Of a stretch of 64,000 nucleotides of DNA, positions 8,723 through 16,686 are shown in pieces. The stretch spans positions 1,027,800-1,091,799 of the forward strand of contig OY282441.1 of assembly GCA_958296105.1 (NCBI GenBank). The letters run 5' to 3'. Both the position numbers and the translations under genes were made by a program. The DNA is from an uncultured Dehalococcoidia bacterium (GTDB lineage: Bacteria > Chloroflexota > Dehalococcoidia > Lucifugimonadales > UBA1123). The notes under the pieces were generated by a model. That model had not been told where the DNA came from. It worked only from the letters and a program-made list of their open reading frames with translations, and made no database searches. Position 1 is the first letter of the stretch. Every line of letters begins with the position of its first letter.

Positions 8723-9439
8723 ATGAAACATCTACGCATCGGCAGAGCAGGTTTGGCGCTGATCGCAGCGCTGGCGGTGATCGTCAGCCTATCGGTTGGC
8801 TGTGGGCGAGGTGAGCCGCCCGAAGGGGCCGGCGAGCGCGCTATGGTAAAGGACGAGGCGACTGCCACGCCAGTACCTGAACCGAGCGCGACGCCGATTC
8901 CAACTGCTACGCCAGTACCCGAACCGAGCGCGACGCCGATTCCAACCGCCACGTCTGCTCCCGAGCCGACGCCCGTTCCGACGGAAGCGCCGACTCCGAG
9001 GGTGATACGAAGGCCGTCGGAGGGCGCGCCCGAGGCGGCGCCTGGCTTCATGGTGGAGACGTTCGACGGCCAGACGCTGCGCCTGTCCGACCTCGAGGGC
9101 AAGGTGGTAGTCCTCAACTTCTGGGCGTCGTGGTGTCCGCCGTGCCGCTGGGAGATGCCGTCTTTCGAACGGATATGGCAGGAGTACCGCGAGCGCGACG
9201 TGGTATTCGTGGGGATCGCCATGTCGGACACGTTCGAGGATGCGAGCGAGTTCGCGGAGGCGTCGGGAGTGACCTACCCCTTGGCACTCGACACCACGCA
9301 CGACATAGCGCGGGAGTACGAGGTAGTTTCGCTGCCGACCACGTTCTTCATAGACAAGGCGGGCCACATCCAGCGGCGCTTTGGCGGCCCCGCCAACGAC
9401 GGCGTGCTGAAGATCTTTCTGAACGGCCAGCTGGAGTAG
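8723..9439 (+). CDS. TlpA/ResA-like thioredoxin-fold lipoprotein
   Basis: Membrane-anchored thiol-disulfide oxidoreductase of 238 residues. A signal peptide ends in a lipobox with Cys27 (LSVGC). A Pro-Ala-Thr-rich linker with repeated ATPVPEPSATPIPT units (about residues 45-90) spaces the domain from the membrane. A redoxin domain follows, with the active site WCPPC (Cys138, Cys141) in NFWASWCPPCRWEMPSF and the cis-proline loop VVSLPTTFFID. Proteins of this type reduce disulfides outside the cytoplasmic membrane, for example in cytochrome c maturation, but no such genes are near. ATG 8723 is chosen over the earlier in-frame codon because the -10 box lies between them. Confidence 0.9.
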   Translation: MKHLRIGRAGLALIAALAVIVSLSVGCGRGEPPEGAGERAMVKDEATATPVPEPSATPIPTATPVPEPSATPIPTATSAPEPTPVPTEAPTPRVIRRPSEGAPEAAPGFMVETFDGQTLRLSDLEGKVVVLNFWASWCPPCRWEMPSFERIWQEYRERDVVFVGIAMSDTFEDASEFAEASGVTYPLALDTTHDIAREYEVVSLPTTFFIDKAGHIQRRFGGPANDGVLKIFLNGQLE

Positions 9440-9673
9440 AGTATCTCACCCTCTCCCCAGCCTTCTACCGTCTAGGCCGTCTAGGAAAGATGGACTGCTC
9501 ACCCTCAGACTAAAACCTCTCGTATCCACAGGGAGGGGAGAGTTGGGCGCGCCATCTGCCCAAACTGCGGGAAACGCAAAGACACACAGGCTGAATCTAG
9601 GGGAAGAGCGAGTCTGTGTGTCTAAACGTTGGTTGGGGGAGCCGGTCTCAGGGGTGAGGGGCTAGTGACCGGG

Positions 9674-9877
9674 CTAGGATGCGGTCTTCCACTCCAACAG
9701 TCTGGCGACTTCGTCTGTGTGGACCTCGGGGTAGGTCACGTGTCCACAGGCGAGGCAGGCGATGTAGAAGCCTTCGAAGTCGCGGCGGATCTGGCGATCC
9801 CCGCTACAGCGGACGCAGGACTTGAAAAGCACAGAGTGCTCGCGCAGAGCACTCTGCGCTGTAACTATCTCTCTCAT
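9674..9877 (-). CDS. Small zinc-ribbon protein, function unknown
   Basis: A 67-residue ORF with two CxxC knuckles (Cys21/Cys24 and Cys41/Cys44), spaced as in rubredoxin-like or transposase-type zinc ribbons. AAAGGAG lies upstream of the ATG, and an AT-rich stretch of about 100 bases (9890-9990) that could carry its promoter lies before it. No neighbour points to a role. The 5' coding part contains a 9-bp inverted repeat (9832-9840 with 9848-9856) that could fold in the mRNA. It is probably a real gene because the cysteines and the ribosome-binding site coincide, but it is short enough that chance cannot be ruled out. Confidence 0.6.
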   Translation of the reverse strand: MREIVTAQSALREHSVLFKSCVRCSGDRQIRRDFEGFYIACLACGHVTYPEVHTDEVARLLEWKTAS

Positions 9878-10121
9878 TTGGTCACGTACTCCTTTTGTGA
9901 AATCCTGACCACTTTAACCCAATATGCTCAACAGCATGTTATCGGACTATTAACAGTAGGTTAACAACCTATCGGAAAACATAATGAGAAGTATCGTAAT
10001 AGGCGAAATCCCCACCAGTCCAGTTTCGCCCACTCATGCAAGCCTGCCAAGCAAGAGAGGGGGGATGAGGCGTCCGGCGGAGGGACGCCTCGTTGCAAAC
10101 AAGACCTGTCTGGCGCCGGGG

Positions 10122-10838
10122 CTACGGCTTGGGGCTTTCCATGAATACGGTGACGCCCATCTCCCTGTAGTAGTCGCGCAGCTTGTAGTCGTAGCTGCGG
10201 AAGCTGATTCTGACATTCGTGCCTTCGAGCTGCTTCAGCGCGTGGCGCACACAGTCATCGACCGACTGCAACGGGTGATGGGGGTGCGCCTCTATGTCGT
10301 AGGTCAGGTCGGCGGGACCCCAAGTCAGGCAGGTGATGCCGGGCTTCGCAAGCTGGCGCGCGTTGGTAACGGCGCGCAGTGTCTCCATCTGGATGCACAG
10401 GATGCCGTTGGCGTTCCACCACTCGGCATATTCGAGGCGGTCTTCGCGCCCCTCGATGCCGTATCTGGCTGCGCCGCCCCAGCTTCGCCTAGCGACCTGC
10501 GGGTAGTAGAACCAGTCGATCGCCTCATCGACCGTAGCCTCGTCTTCCACGAGGGGCACCTCGATTCCGAGCGGGCCCAGGTCGAGGATGTTGCCCACCA
10601 AATAGGCGTGGCGCGGGTGCTTGATCCTGAACTGGACGGGGATTCCGACTTCCTTGGCGGTCTCACAGTACTGGACGAGGCGCTCCTCGCTGTATGGGCC
10701 GTGCTGAGAGTCGGTGTTGATGAAGTCGTAATCATCCTTGCTGAGGATGTCTTCCATCTGGCTTTTGGTTGCGGTGATCGGCACAGAGACGCTAAGCACG
10801 GTGTCTCCGCGCACGATCTTTTCCTTGAGTGACGTCAT
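10122..10838 (-). CDS. HpcH/HpaI aldolase/citrate lyase family protein
   Basis: Class II metal-dependent aldolase family member, 238 residues, expected to cleave or form a carbon-carbon bond of a 2-oxo acid; members include 4-hydroxy-2-oxoheptanedioate and 2-keto-3-deoxy-L-rhamnonate aldolases. DFINTDSQHGPY matches the family D-x-EHG region, although Gln replaces Glu. CIQMETLRAVTNARQL gives the metal-binding Glu, and LTWGPADLTYDI is the G-x-DL segment with the second metal ligand. ATG 10838 is chosen over 10877 because AAAAAGGAGAACCGC directly precedes it. A Nudix gene, an alcohol dehydrogenase and a cupin lie upstream. The substrate cannot be told from sequence. Confidence 0.85.
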   Translation of the reverse strand: MTSLKEKIVRGDTVLSVSVPITATKSQMEDILSKDDYDFINTDSQHGPYSEERLVQYCETAKEVGIPVQFRIKHPRHAYLVGNILDLGPLGIEVPLVEDEATVDEAIDWFYYPQVARRSWGGAARYGIEGREDRLEYAEWWNANGILCIQMETLRAVTNARQLAKPGITCLTWGPADLTYDIEAHPHHPLQSVDDCVRHALKQLEGTNVRISFRSYDYKLRDYYREMGVTVFMESPKP

Positions 10839-10893
10839 GCGGTTCTCCTTTTTGGTGTACGAGTTTCCCACATCCATTCGGGCGTTCAGGCGC

Positions 10894-11661
10894 TCAGACG
10901 GGCATGAAGAACTCGAATCGGGACGCGTCGTCGTAGCCCGACATTGGGGCTGGGGCTATGCCCGGGCTGTCGAGCGCCGCCCTGACGATGCTCTTGTTGA
11001 AGGTGTGGATACCCGAATCTTCTGACAGGAACTCGGCCAGCGGCATCCACAGGCACTCGGCTATCTCCTCTTCCTGCATGGTGATCTCGGTCGACAGCGC
11101 GGACAGGCGGCACACGAAGTAGATGTCGGACTTGCCGTAGCGGTATCCGTGCCAGTGGCGGAAGCAGGCGAGCGCCTCGAATTTGGCGCGGACGCCTGTC
11201 TCCTCCAGCACCTCTCTGACCGCGCCGGCGGCGAGATGCTCGCCGGGGTGGAGCGCGCCGCCGGGGAGCTTGTAGCCGGGGCCTCGGCTGCTGCCCATGC
11301 GGTAGCGCTCGGACACCACCAGAATCTCATCGCGCTCGTTGATGACGACCGCGCCCGCTCCGATATAGTGGGTGGCGTATGGCGGTATGTAAGAGGCAGC
11401 CACCAAGCGGAGTGTCATGAGCGCGTAGCCCTCTTTGGCGTGGTGGTACTCGAAACCGGCGTTCGCCGCCACAGGCACGAGCGCGGCGTTCGCCAGAGGC
11501 ACTTCGAGCCAGACGACCTTGTATCCCTCGGATTTCCACGTGTCCAGCGAGGCGCGAAGCCGCCGCTCGAACTCGGCGGGGTCGTCTGGCAGCGCGTCAG
11601 GGGCGGTGACGACTCCGCCGAACTGATTCGGCGCGAATGCCAGTGTCTCCATCTTCACCAT
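10894..11661 (-). CDS. Nudix hydrolase with NUDT6-like N-terminal domain
   Basis: A 255-residue protein. The C-terminal Nudix domain carries a full Nudix box at residues 134-157, beginning GGALHPGE and ending REVLEETGV (G-x5-E-x7-REUxEExGU), so pyrophosphatase activity on a nucleoside diphosphate-X substrate is expected. The N-terminal ~90 residues (DDPAEFERRLRASLDTWK, VVWLEVPLANAALVPVAANA, GFEYHHAKEGYALMTLRL) match the pre-Nudix domain of eukaryotic NUDT6 and its bacterial relatives. The ribosome-binding site GAGGAGCTCACG supports ATG 11661. The gene ends 56 bases before the aldolase ATG on the same strand. The family call is strong; the substrate is unknown. Confidence 0.92.
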   Translation of the reverse strand: MVKMETLAFAPNQFGGVVTAPDALPDDPAEFERRLRASLDTWKSEGYKVVWLEVPLANAALVPVAANAGFEYHHAKEGYALMTLRLVAASYIPPYATHYIGAGAVVINERDEILVVSERYRMGSSRGPGYKLPGGALHPGEHLAAGAVREVLEETGVRAKFEALACFRHWHGYRYGKSDIYFVCRLSALSTEITMQEEEIAECLWMPLAEFLSEDSGIHTFNKSIVRAALDSPGIAPAPMSGYDDASRFEFFMPV

Positions 11662-11685
11662 CGTGAGCTCCTCGCTGCGGATTTC

Positions 11686-12711
11686 CTACCCGTGCCGCAC
11701 GACCATCTGAACCTGACTGGACGGGTTGCACAGCGCCTCGAACGCGCCCTGTATCTCGTCTAGCGGCAGATAGCTGGCTTCGGAGACCAACGGCTCCATA
11801 GTGACCCTGCCGGATCTGATGAGGTCGAGCGCGATTCGCCAGTCTTCCGGCTGCGAGCCGAAGGACGTCTTTAGGCTTACTTCACGAGCCATCCAGTCGG
11901 GCGGAAGCAGCGGGGTCTGCTCCCATACGATGGCGACCAAGACCACCTGTCCGTTGCGCCGCACCATGTTCAGCGCCTGATCGAGGGTGCCGCTGGCCGC
12001 GGCGCACTCGAAGACGACGTCTGGGCCAACGCCTCCGGTCAGCTCGACTACGCGCGCTTCGGCGTCTTCGGTGAGCGGGTCTATGACGGCGTCCGCGCCA
12101 AGCCGCCGCGCCGCCTCTGCTCTGGCGGGCGCGGGTTCGGATACGATCACCTTGCCGGCGCCCGCGGCGCGCGCCACCTGCATACACAGCAGCCCTATGG
12201 GGCCTGCGCCAAGCACCACGACGGAGTCTCCGAGTTTGAGCTGGGACAGGCGCGCGGCGTGGACTGTGACCGCGCACGGCTCGCACATGGCGGCTTCTTC
12301 GTCCGAGACGCCCTCGGGGATGGGGACTGGCTCCCAGTCTTCCAGCAGAACCTTTTCGGCGTATGCGCGCACGCGGCTGGTGGGCGCGGACGCGCTTTCG
12401 AGTCTGTAGTTGGCGCGCTCGCCTCTGGAGGGGTTCGCGGCTCTGCCCAGCGGCGGCTCGCCGCCGCCGCCAACCACGCGGTCGCCCACGCTCCACCGCG
12501 AGACTCCCTCTCCTACGGCGCTGACGACGCCGGAATACTCATGCCCCATCACCGTGCCGGGCGGCGCGATGTCGTACATGAAATGGTGGACGTCCGTTCC
12601 GCATATGGCGCAGTAGCTGACGTCGATCACCACTTGGCCTGGTCCCGGGGTCGGGTTGGGCATGTCTTCGATGGCGAACTGTCGATTGCCCTTGTAAACA
12701 GCGGCGCGCAT
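11686..12711 (-). CDS. Zinc-type medium-chain alcohol dehydrogenase lacking the structural zinc lobe
   Basis: NAD(P)-dependent dehydrogenase of 341 residues, probably acting on a polyol or sugar alcohol. Catalytic zinc ligands are Cys37 (CAICGTD) and His57-Glu58 (GHEYSGVV); the Rossmann motif is VVLGAGPIGLLCMQVARAAGA. The lobe that normally holds four cysteines for a structural zinc instead reads GGGGEPPLGRAANPSRGER and has none of them, so that site is lost. ATG 12711 is chosen over the longer frame because AGGAGG lies 7 bases before it. It runs divergently from a cupin gene and is followed 24 bases later by the Nudix gene, so it likely heads an ADH-Nudix-aldolase transcript. Confidence 0.9.
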   Translation of the reverse strand: MRAAVYKGNRQFAIEDMPNPTPGPGQVVIDVSYCAICGTDVHHFMYDIAPPGTVMGHEYSGVVSAVGEGVSRWSVGDRVVGGGGEPPLGRAANPSRGERANYRLESASAPTSRVRAYAEKVLLEDWEPVPIPEGVSDEEAAMCEPCAVTVHAARLSQLKLGDSVVVLGAGPIGLLCMQVARAAGAGKVIVSEPAPARAEAARRLGADAVIDPLTEDAEARVVELTGGVGPDVVFECAAASGTLDQALNMVRRNGQVVLVAIVWEQTPLLPPDWMAREVSLKTSFGSQPEDWRIALDLIRSGRVTMEPLVSEASYLPLDEIQGAFEALCNPSSQVQMVVRHG

Positions 12712-12857
12712 GGCTGGAACCTCCTGTGTGACTGCTGTCGCATAGGTTATCATGTTTGGGCGCTGGCTGTGGCGCAAGGCACATCCAAGAACTTGGGAGA
12801 TTCCGGCTGCCCCAGCGCCTGGGGGCAGCGCCCAAACTGATGGATCGAGGAGACCCT

Positions 12858-13217
12858 ATGCGCTTATTCGAACTCTCGGACCTCTTGGAACGGCGGCAGG
12901 ATTCAGGCAGTCTGTATCTGGAGTTCCTGAACGTCTCGTCGATGAGGCTGGGCATATACGAGCTTGCCGCCGGCTCGGTCGATCCACAGCAGCCGCACAC
13001 TGAGGACGAAGCGTACTGCGTGATCAGCGGGCGCGGCAGCATCCGCGTGGGAGACGAAGACAGGGCGGTCGAGCGCGGCTCGGTCGTATTCGTAGAAGCG
13101 GGGGTCGAGCATCGCTTCCACTCCATAACCGAAGACCTGACTCTGCTGGTGGTGTTCGCGCCGACTGGGGAATCGGAGTCGCAGCTCCGTTCGGGCAGTA
13201 CAGAATCATCGAGATAG
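12858..13217 (+). CDS. Small cupin-domain protein
   Basis: A 119-residue single-domain cupin. Motif 1 is around QQPHTEDEAYCVISGRGSI, with one His and two acidic positions for metal; the first His of the usual HxH is Gln. Motif 2 is GSVVFVEAGVEHRFHSI, with the second His. Such proteins bind a metal and act as small isomerases, dioxygenases or ligand sensors; no particular reaction can be assigned. ATG 12858 has GAGGAGA 5 bases upstream, which decides the start over an open frame running back to 12756. It is divergent to the zinc dehydrogenase gene, and the two probably share a regulatory region. Confidence 0.85.
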   Translation: MRLFELSDLLERRQDSGSLYLEFLNVSSMRLGIYELAAGSVDPQQPHTEDEAYCVISGRGSIRVGDEDRAVERGSVVFVEAGVEHRFHSITEDLTLLVVFAPTGESESQLRSGSTESSR

Positions 13218-13273
13218 AGGGTAAGGCATGAGCGGCGGCGGAGTGATGGGCTTGTGCGGGTTTCGGAAGGACG

Positions 13274-14212
13274 CTAGCGCTGCGGCCTCCTCAGGAATAC
13301 GTACACGCCTCTGTCCTGGGCGTAGGTCCTGTCCTGTTCGGACATCCTGGCCCCGTACACCGCCGGCAGAATCTCCGCATCCGAGTAGATCAGGGCAAGC
13401 GCTTGCGCGGACTGCACCACCCTGTCGACATCATCTCTGTCGATCTGGTTGGACACTTCCACCGGCGTGTACACGTCTCGACCCTCGGCACCTCTGCCCC
13501 GACGCGACTTGGCGATCAAGTCGGTGCTCATCAGCCGATTGTACTGCTCGTCTGTAATGTCGCCCATTTCGTCAGCGTCGTGGATGGCGTTGTCGAACGC
13601 GGGCAGCGACCCTCCGGGATAGAGCGCCCTGACTACTTGGACTCGGCGCACCCCCAGCCTCAAACTCAGCAGTCCGTGGATTCTGCCCTGGAGGCGCATC
13701 TCCATGTGGTCGCCTTTTATACTGTCGAGATCCAGCCGCATGACTCTAACGTTCTCATCCAGCCGAACATGCGCGGCAGCCAGCTCTGCCATGGCGCTCT
13801 CCAGCTTGTCGAAACGCGCGTTCGTCGTCTCCATGAACCGCGTCTGAGTCGTCTCCAAGGCGTCCAAGCGCGCGTTCGTGGACTCCATGAACCGCGCCAG
13901 CGTCGCCGACAGCTCGGCCATGGACTTCTCCAGCTTGTCGAAACGCGCGTTCGTCGTCTCCATGAACTGCGCCAGAGTCGCCGACAGCTCGGCCATGGAC
14001 TTCTCCAACTTGTCGAAGCGCGCGTTGGCAGACTCTGTGAACCGCGCCTGCGCGACCGCAAGCTGCTGGACGGTCTCGCTCAGCTCCGCAACTACCTGCG
14101 GCAGATCCAGCAGCTCGCGGGTCAGCAGCCGCGAGCGCGCCGCTTCCAGCCACTCCGGGTTTTCGTCCATGATTCGGATGAAGTCTTCGAAGGTGTTTAT
14201 GGTGGTGGTCAT
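13274..14212 (-). CDS. Second coiled-coil protein with degenerate nuclease-like tail
   Basis: A 312-residue paralog of the protein at 4363-5406. The N-terminal segment (NTFEDFIRIMDENPEWLEAARSRL, LDLPQVVAELSE) aligns with that protein's TTVEDIIRAIQERPEV...LALPQRFAEF. The coiled coil is made of about 25-residue units of the NARFDKLEKSMAELSATLA type. The C-terminal domain opens with LLSLRLGVRRVQVV and contains ITDEQYNRLMSTDLIAKSRR and VYTPVEVS, matching ITDDQEDRIKQTDLIVHSRR and IAVEAS. Both thus have a conserved Asp followed by Glu-x-Ser where PD-(D/E)XK enzymes have Glu-x-Lys. ATG 14212 is preferred because GGAG precedes it by 7 bases. The role is unknown. Confidence 0.72.
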   Translation of the reverse strand: MTTTINTFEDFIRIMDENPEWLEAARSRLLTRELLDLPQVVAELSETVQQLAVAQARFTESANARFDKLEKSMAELSATLAQFMETTNARFDKLEKSMAELSATLARFMESTNARLDALETTQTRFMETTNARFDKLESAMAELAAAHVRLDENVRVMRLDLDSIKGDHMEMRLQGRIHGLLSLRLGVRRVQVVRALYPGGSLPAFDNAIHDADEMGDITDEQYNRLMSTDLIAKSRRGRGAEGRDVYTPVEVSNQIDRDDVDRVVQSAQALALIYSDAEILPAVYGARMSEQDRTYAQDRGVYVFLRRPQR

Positions 14213-14232
14213 TCGCGTCTCCATTGGGTTGT

Positions 14233-14238
14233 ATTATA
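14233..14238 (-). promoter_or_regulatory. -10 box TATAAT of the second coiled-coil gene
   Basis: TATAAT on the minus strand, 20 bases before ATG 14212, in an otherwise GC-rich stretch. Its placement matches the box at 5425-5430 in front of the paralog. Confidence 0.5.
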
Positions 14239-14703
14239 TAAGATCAGGGGCAGGCGTTCCAGTGGAGCGCCCGCCTCTAAAGTCGCGCCTAGCGGAACGC
14301 GATGCCTCTTCCAAAAGCTAACGAAGCCCGAGTTTCTCATTCGGATATGGATAGGCTTTCCTCTCATCGCTCGCTTCTTTGCCGCCAAGCCAACCGCCGC
14401 GCCTACGCCCGCCCCGACGTTTGTACCGCCTGCCGCGCTCGATGGGAGTGTGAACTTGCTGCTTGCTCTTCTGCTGTTCGCAGTCAAAAACCGAACCAGT
14501 ATTGCGCAGTGGCCAAGCTCTAGCAGCTCGCTCAGGCAGCTTTGCAAGGCGACCCCGCCAAGAGGTCGGTGAGTGGGCGGGATTGACAGGCAGGCATGGG
14601 AGTGTTAGTTTCGCTTCGTTCTAGGCGCGCTGTCCGGCGCTCTAGTCGGGGTCGCCAGCTCAGAACAGTATCGGGTCACGCGAAGTGAGCAAGGAGAATG
14701 TCA
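14239..14703. other. Intergenic stretch without a convincing gene
   Basis: A minus-strand ORF of 112 codons (14209-14547) and short plus-strand ORFs exist but show no motif, no ribosome-binding site and no sensible composition. The right part must hold the promoter of the ABC operon that begins at 14704, but no clear -35/-10 pair was recognised. Confidence 0.5.
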
Positions 14704-16569
14704 ATGCGGACAGGCTTTGGAAGAATCCCAAAGTGGAAGTTTGTGGGGCTGATAGGTCTGTTCGCGGCGCTTGCCGCCGTCGTTCTATCCGCGTGCAGCT
14801 CCGCGGAGCCTCGGGTGGAGACAGAGGTGGTGGAGGTGATCAAAGAGGTGCCCATCGAAAAGGTGGTCACCAAGGAGGTGGTCAAGGAAGTTCCCGTCGA
14901 GAAGATCGTCACTGTGGAGAGGGTGGTGGAAAAGGAGGTGGTGAAAGAGGTGATGATCCAGCCGAAGGCTACACCCGAGCCGATCAGGATGGATCCGTCC
15001 AAGTTCGGGTACATGATGCGCGCCGTGGAGACCGAGATCGTGCGCGGAGGCGTGGTGAGGACCGCGGGGCCGGTCGAGATGGCGCACTGGGACCTGCACC
15101 AAGGCGCTCCGGCGTACACCGGCATCACCAACATGTACAACAACCTCACCTACCGGAACGTGGGCATGGGTCAGCGCGACATCGTTCCCGACCTCGCCAC
15201 TGGCTGGGAGGTGTCGAACGACGGGCTGACCTATACCTTCACGCTGCGCGAGGGCGCGAAGTGGCATGACGGCGTGGAGTTCACCGCGCTAGACGTCATC
15301 GGCACGTTCGAGCGCATTCTCAACCCGCCGGAGGGGGTGATCACAGGATCCATCAGGCAGAGCTTCGAGCCTGTGGAAGACGTGAGGCTGCTGGATACCT
15401 ACAAGGTGGCGTTCGATCTGGTGAGGCCAACGCCGTGGTTCGTCAACGTACTCGGCGCGGCCCCGCACTTCGGCTACCCCGTCATATATCCCAAGCACTT
15501 CCTGGACGCCAATGATCAGAATGTCCGCGAGAATCTGCCGCCCGGCACTGGCGCGTTCGTATTCAAGGAGCGCGTGCCGGGAGAGCATCTGGCGCTGGAT
15601 GCCAACCCCAACTACTGGAACCCGGAGCTCCCATACGTGGACGGCATCAAGGCTCTTCACATACCGGTATGGGCCAACAGGGGTGCGGCGGTGCTGACGA
15701 GCATAGTCGACTTCACATGGAACGGGAACCAAGAGACTTGGAAGCGCGCGATGGAGCAGCCGGATCTCTTCCACGGCAGCAACCCTCCGATCAACGGCAC
15801 TGCGCCCATGTGGACGAACAACTCGAAGGCGCCTCTGGACGATGTTCGCGTGCGCCGAGCCATTCATCTGGGTCTCGACAAGAAGTTCGATCTGGAGGTC
15901 GCCGGCGCGATTGCGCTGCCGAACTACAAGGCGCGCTGGATAACGAAGGCCGTTCCCGGGCACATGTCCGAAGAGGAGATACTGCAACTGCCGGGCTGGA
16001 GAGAAGACGAGGCAGGAAGGAAGGCGGACATAACGGAGGCGAAGCGTCTGATGGCAGAGGCCGGGTACCCGGACGGATTCCACATAAAGGCGGTGGGCAA
16101 CAATACGCCGGCCGGCGGAGAGGTGCGCGGCGTCTCGTGGCTTCAGCAGGCTGAGGACATTCTGGGCATCACCTCCGACTTGGAGATCATCGAAAGGGGC
16201 ATCGAGGGCGAGATACTCGTGGATGGCGAGTGGCACGTTGCCTTCGTCACGGGCACCGGCTCGGACGTTGCCGATCCGACCGCGCAGTGGAACGGCATCT
16301 TCAGATGCGGCGCGGACGGCAACTACTACAGATACTGCAACCCGGAGTTCGACAAGCTGCTGGACGAGCTTCTGGTGGAGTTCGACGCGGCGGAGCGGGT
16401 GAAGCTGCTTCACCGCGCCATGGATATGCTGGACGAGAACCCGCCCGGCTACATGGCAGGCGCAGGCAGCGGGCTGCCAATGGGCGGCGTACACGTGAGG
16501 GGAATTATGATCGAGGACCTCGGCGGATACCCCTGGGGACGCTATGAGACCGTCTGGCTGGACAGATAA
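14704..16569 (+). CDS. ABC transporter substrate-binding lipoprotein, family 5 (peptide/oligomer type)
   Basis: Extracytoplasmic binding protein of 621 residues for a dipeptide/oligopeptide-type importer. The signal peptide ends in a lipobox with Cys31 (VVLSAC). A Val-Lys-Glu-rich linker (about residues 39-83, repeating EVVKEVP-like units) then spaces the binding domain from the membrane. The SBP_bac_5 domain follows, with DLATGWEVSNDGLTYTFTLR (family motif), GTGAFVFKE and NPNYWNPELPYVD. AAGGAG ends one base before ATG 14698 but 7 bases before ATG 14704, so the latter is taken. Two permease genes follow. A paralogous set begins at 21686. The ligand is not predictable; peptides, sugars and other compounds are known for this family. 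Confidence 0.93.
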   Translation: MRTGFGRIPKWKFVGLIGLFAALAAVVLSACSSAEPRVETEVVEVIKEVPIEKVVTKEVVKEVPVEKIVTVERVVEKEVVKEVMIQPKATPEPIRMDPSKFGYMMRAVETEIVRGGVVRTAGPVEMAHWDLHQGAPAYTGITNMYNNLTYRNVGMGQRDIVPDLATGWEVSNDGLTYTFTLREGAKWHDGVEFTALDVIGTFERILNPPEGVITGSIRQSFEPVEDVRLLDTYKVAFDLVRPTPWFVNVLGAAPHFGYPVIYPKHFLDANDQNVRENLPPGTGAFVFKERVPGEHLALDANPNYWNPELPYVDGIKALHIPVWANRGAAVLTSIVDFTWNGNQETWKRAMEQPDLFHGSNPPINGTAPMWTNNSKAPLDDVRVRRAIHLGLDKKFDLEVAGAIALPNYKARWITKAVPGHMSEEEILQLPGWREDEAGRKADITEAKRLMAEAGYPDGFHIKAVGNNTPAGGEVRGVSWLQQAEDILGITSDLEIIERGIEGEILVDGEWHVAFVTGTGSDVADPTAQWNGIFRCGADGNYYRYCNPEFDKLLDELLVEFDAAERVKLLHRAMDMLDENPPGYMAGAGSGLPMGGVHVRGIMIEDLGGYPWGRYETVWLDR

Positions 16570-16603
16570 GCGTCTGGCTGCCGCGTGTCCGAAGCTGCGC
16601 AAC

Positions 16604-16669
16604 AGAGGGGAAGGGAGGGAGCGATCACGCGCCTTCCCCTCTCTCGGTTCACAGCGCGCAAACGCGCTG
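16604..16669 (+). terminator. Two hairpins between binding-protein and permease genes
   Basis: A perfect 11-bp stem (AGAGGGGAAGG 16604-16614 with CCTTCCCCTCT 16632-16642) is followed by a perfect 7-bp stem with a four-base CAAA loop (16652-16669). No T-run follows either, so partial termination or 3'-end protection of the binding-protein mRNA is more likely than full termination. Confidence 0.6.
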
Positions 16670-16686
16670 CATGACGTGACCGCCAC

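Noticed and set aside
9984-10832. 282-codon plus-strand ORF opposite the aldolase gene
   Set aside because: Antisense shadow; the minus frame has clear HpcH/HpaI motifs.
14209-14547. 112-codon minus-strand ORF upstream of the second coiled-coil gene
   Set aside because: No ribosome-binding site, no motif, and it overlaps the promoter-like TATAAT of the real gene.
16604-16642. Rho-independent terminator ending the first operon
   Set aside because: No T-run follows the stem, and the permease genes that complete the operon lie directly downstream.
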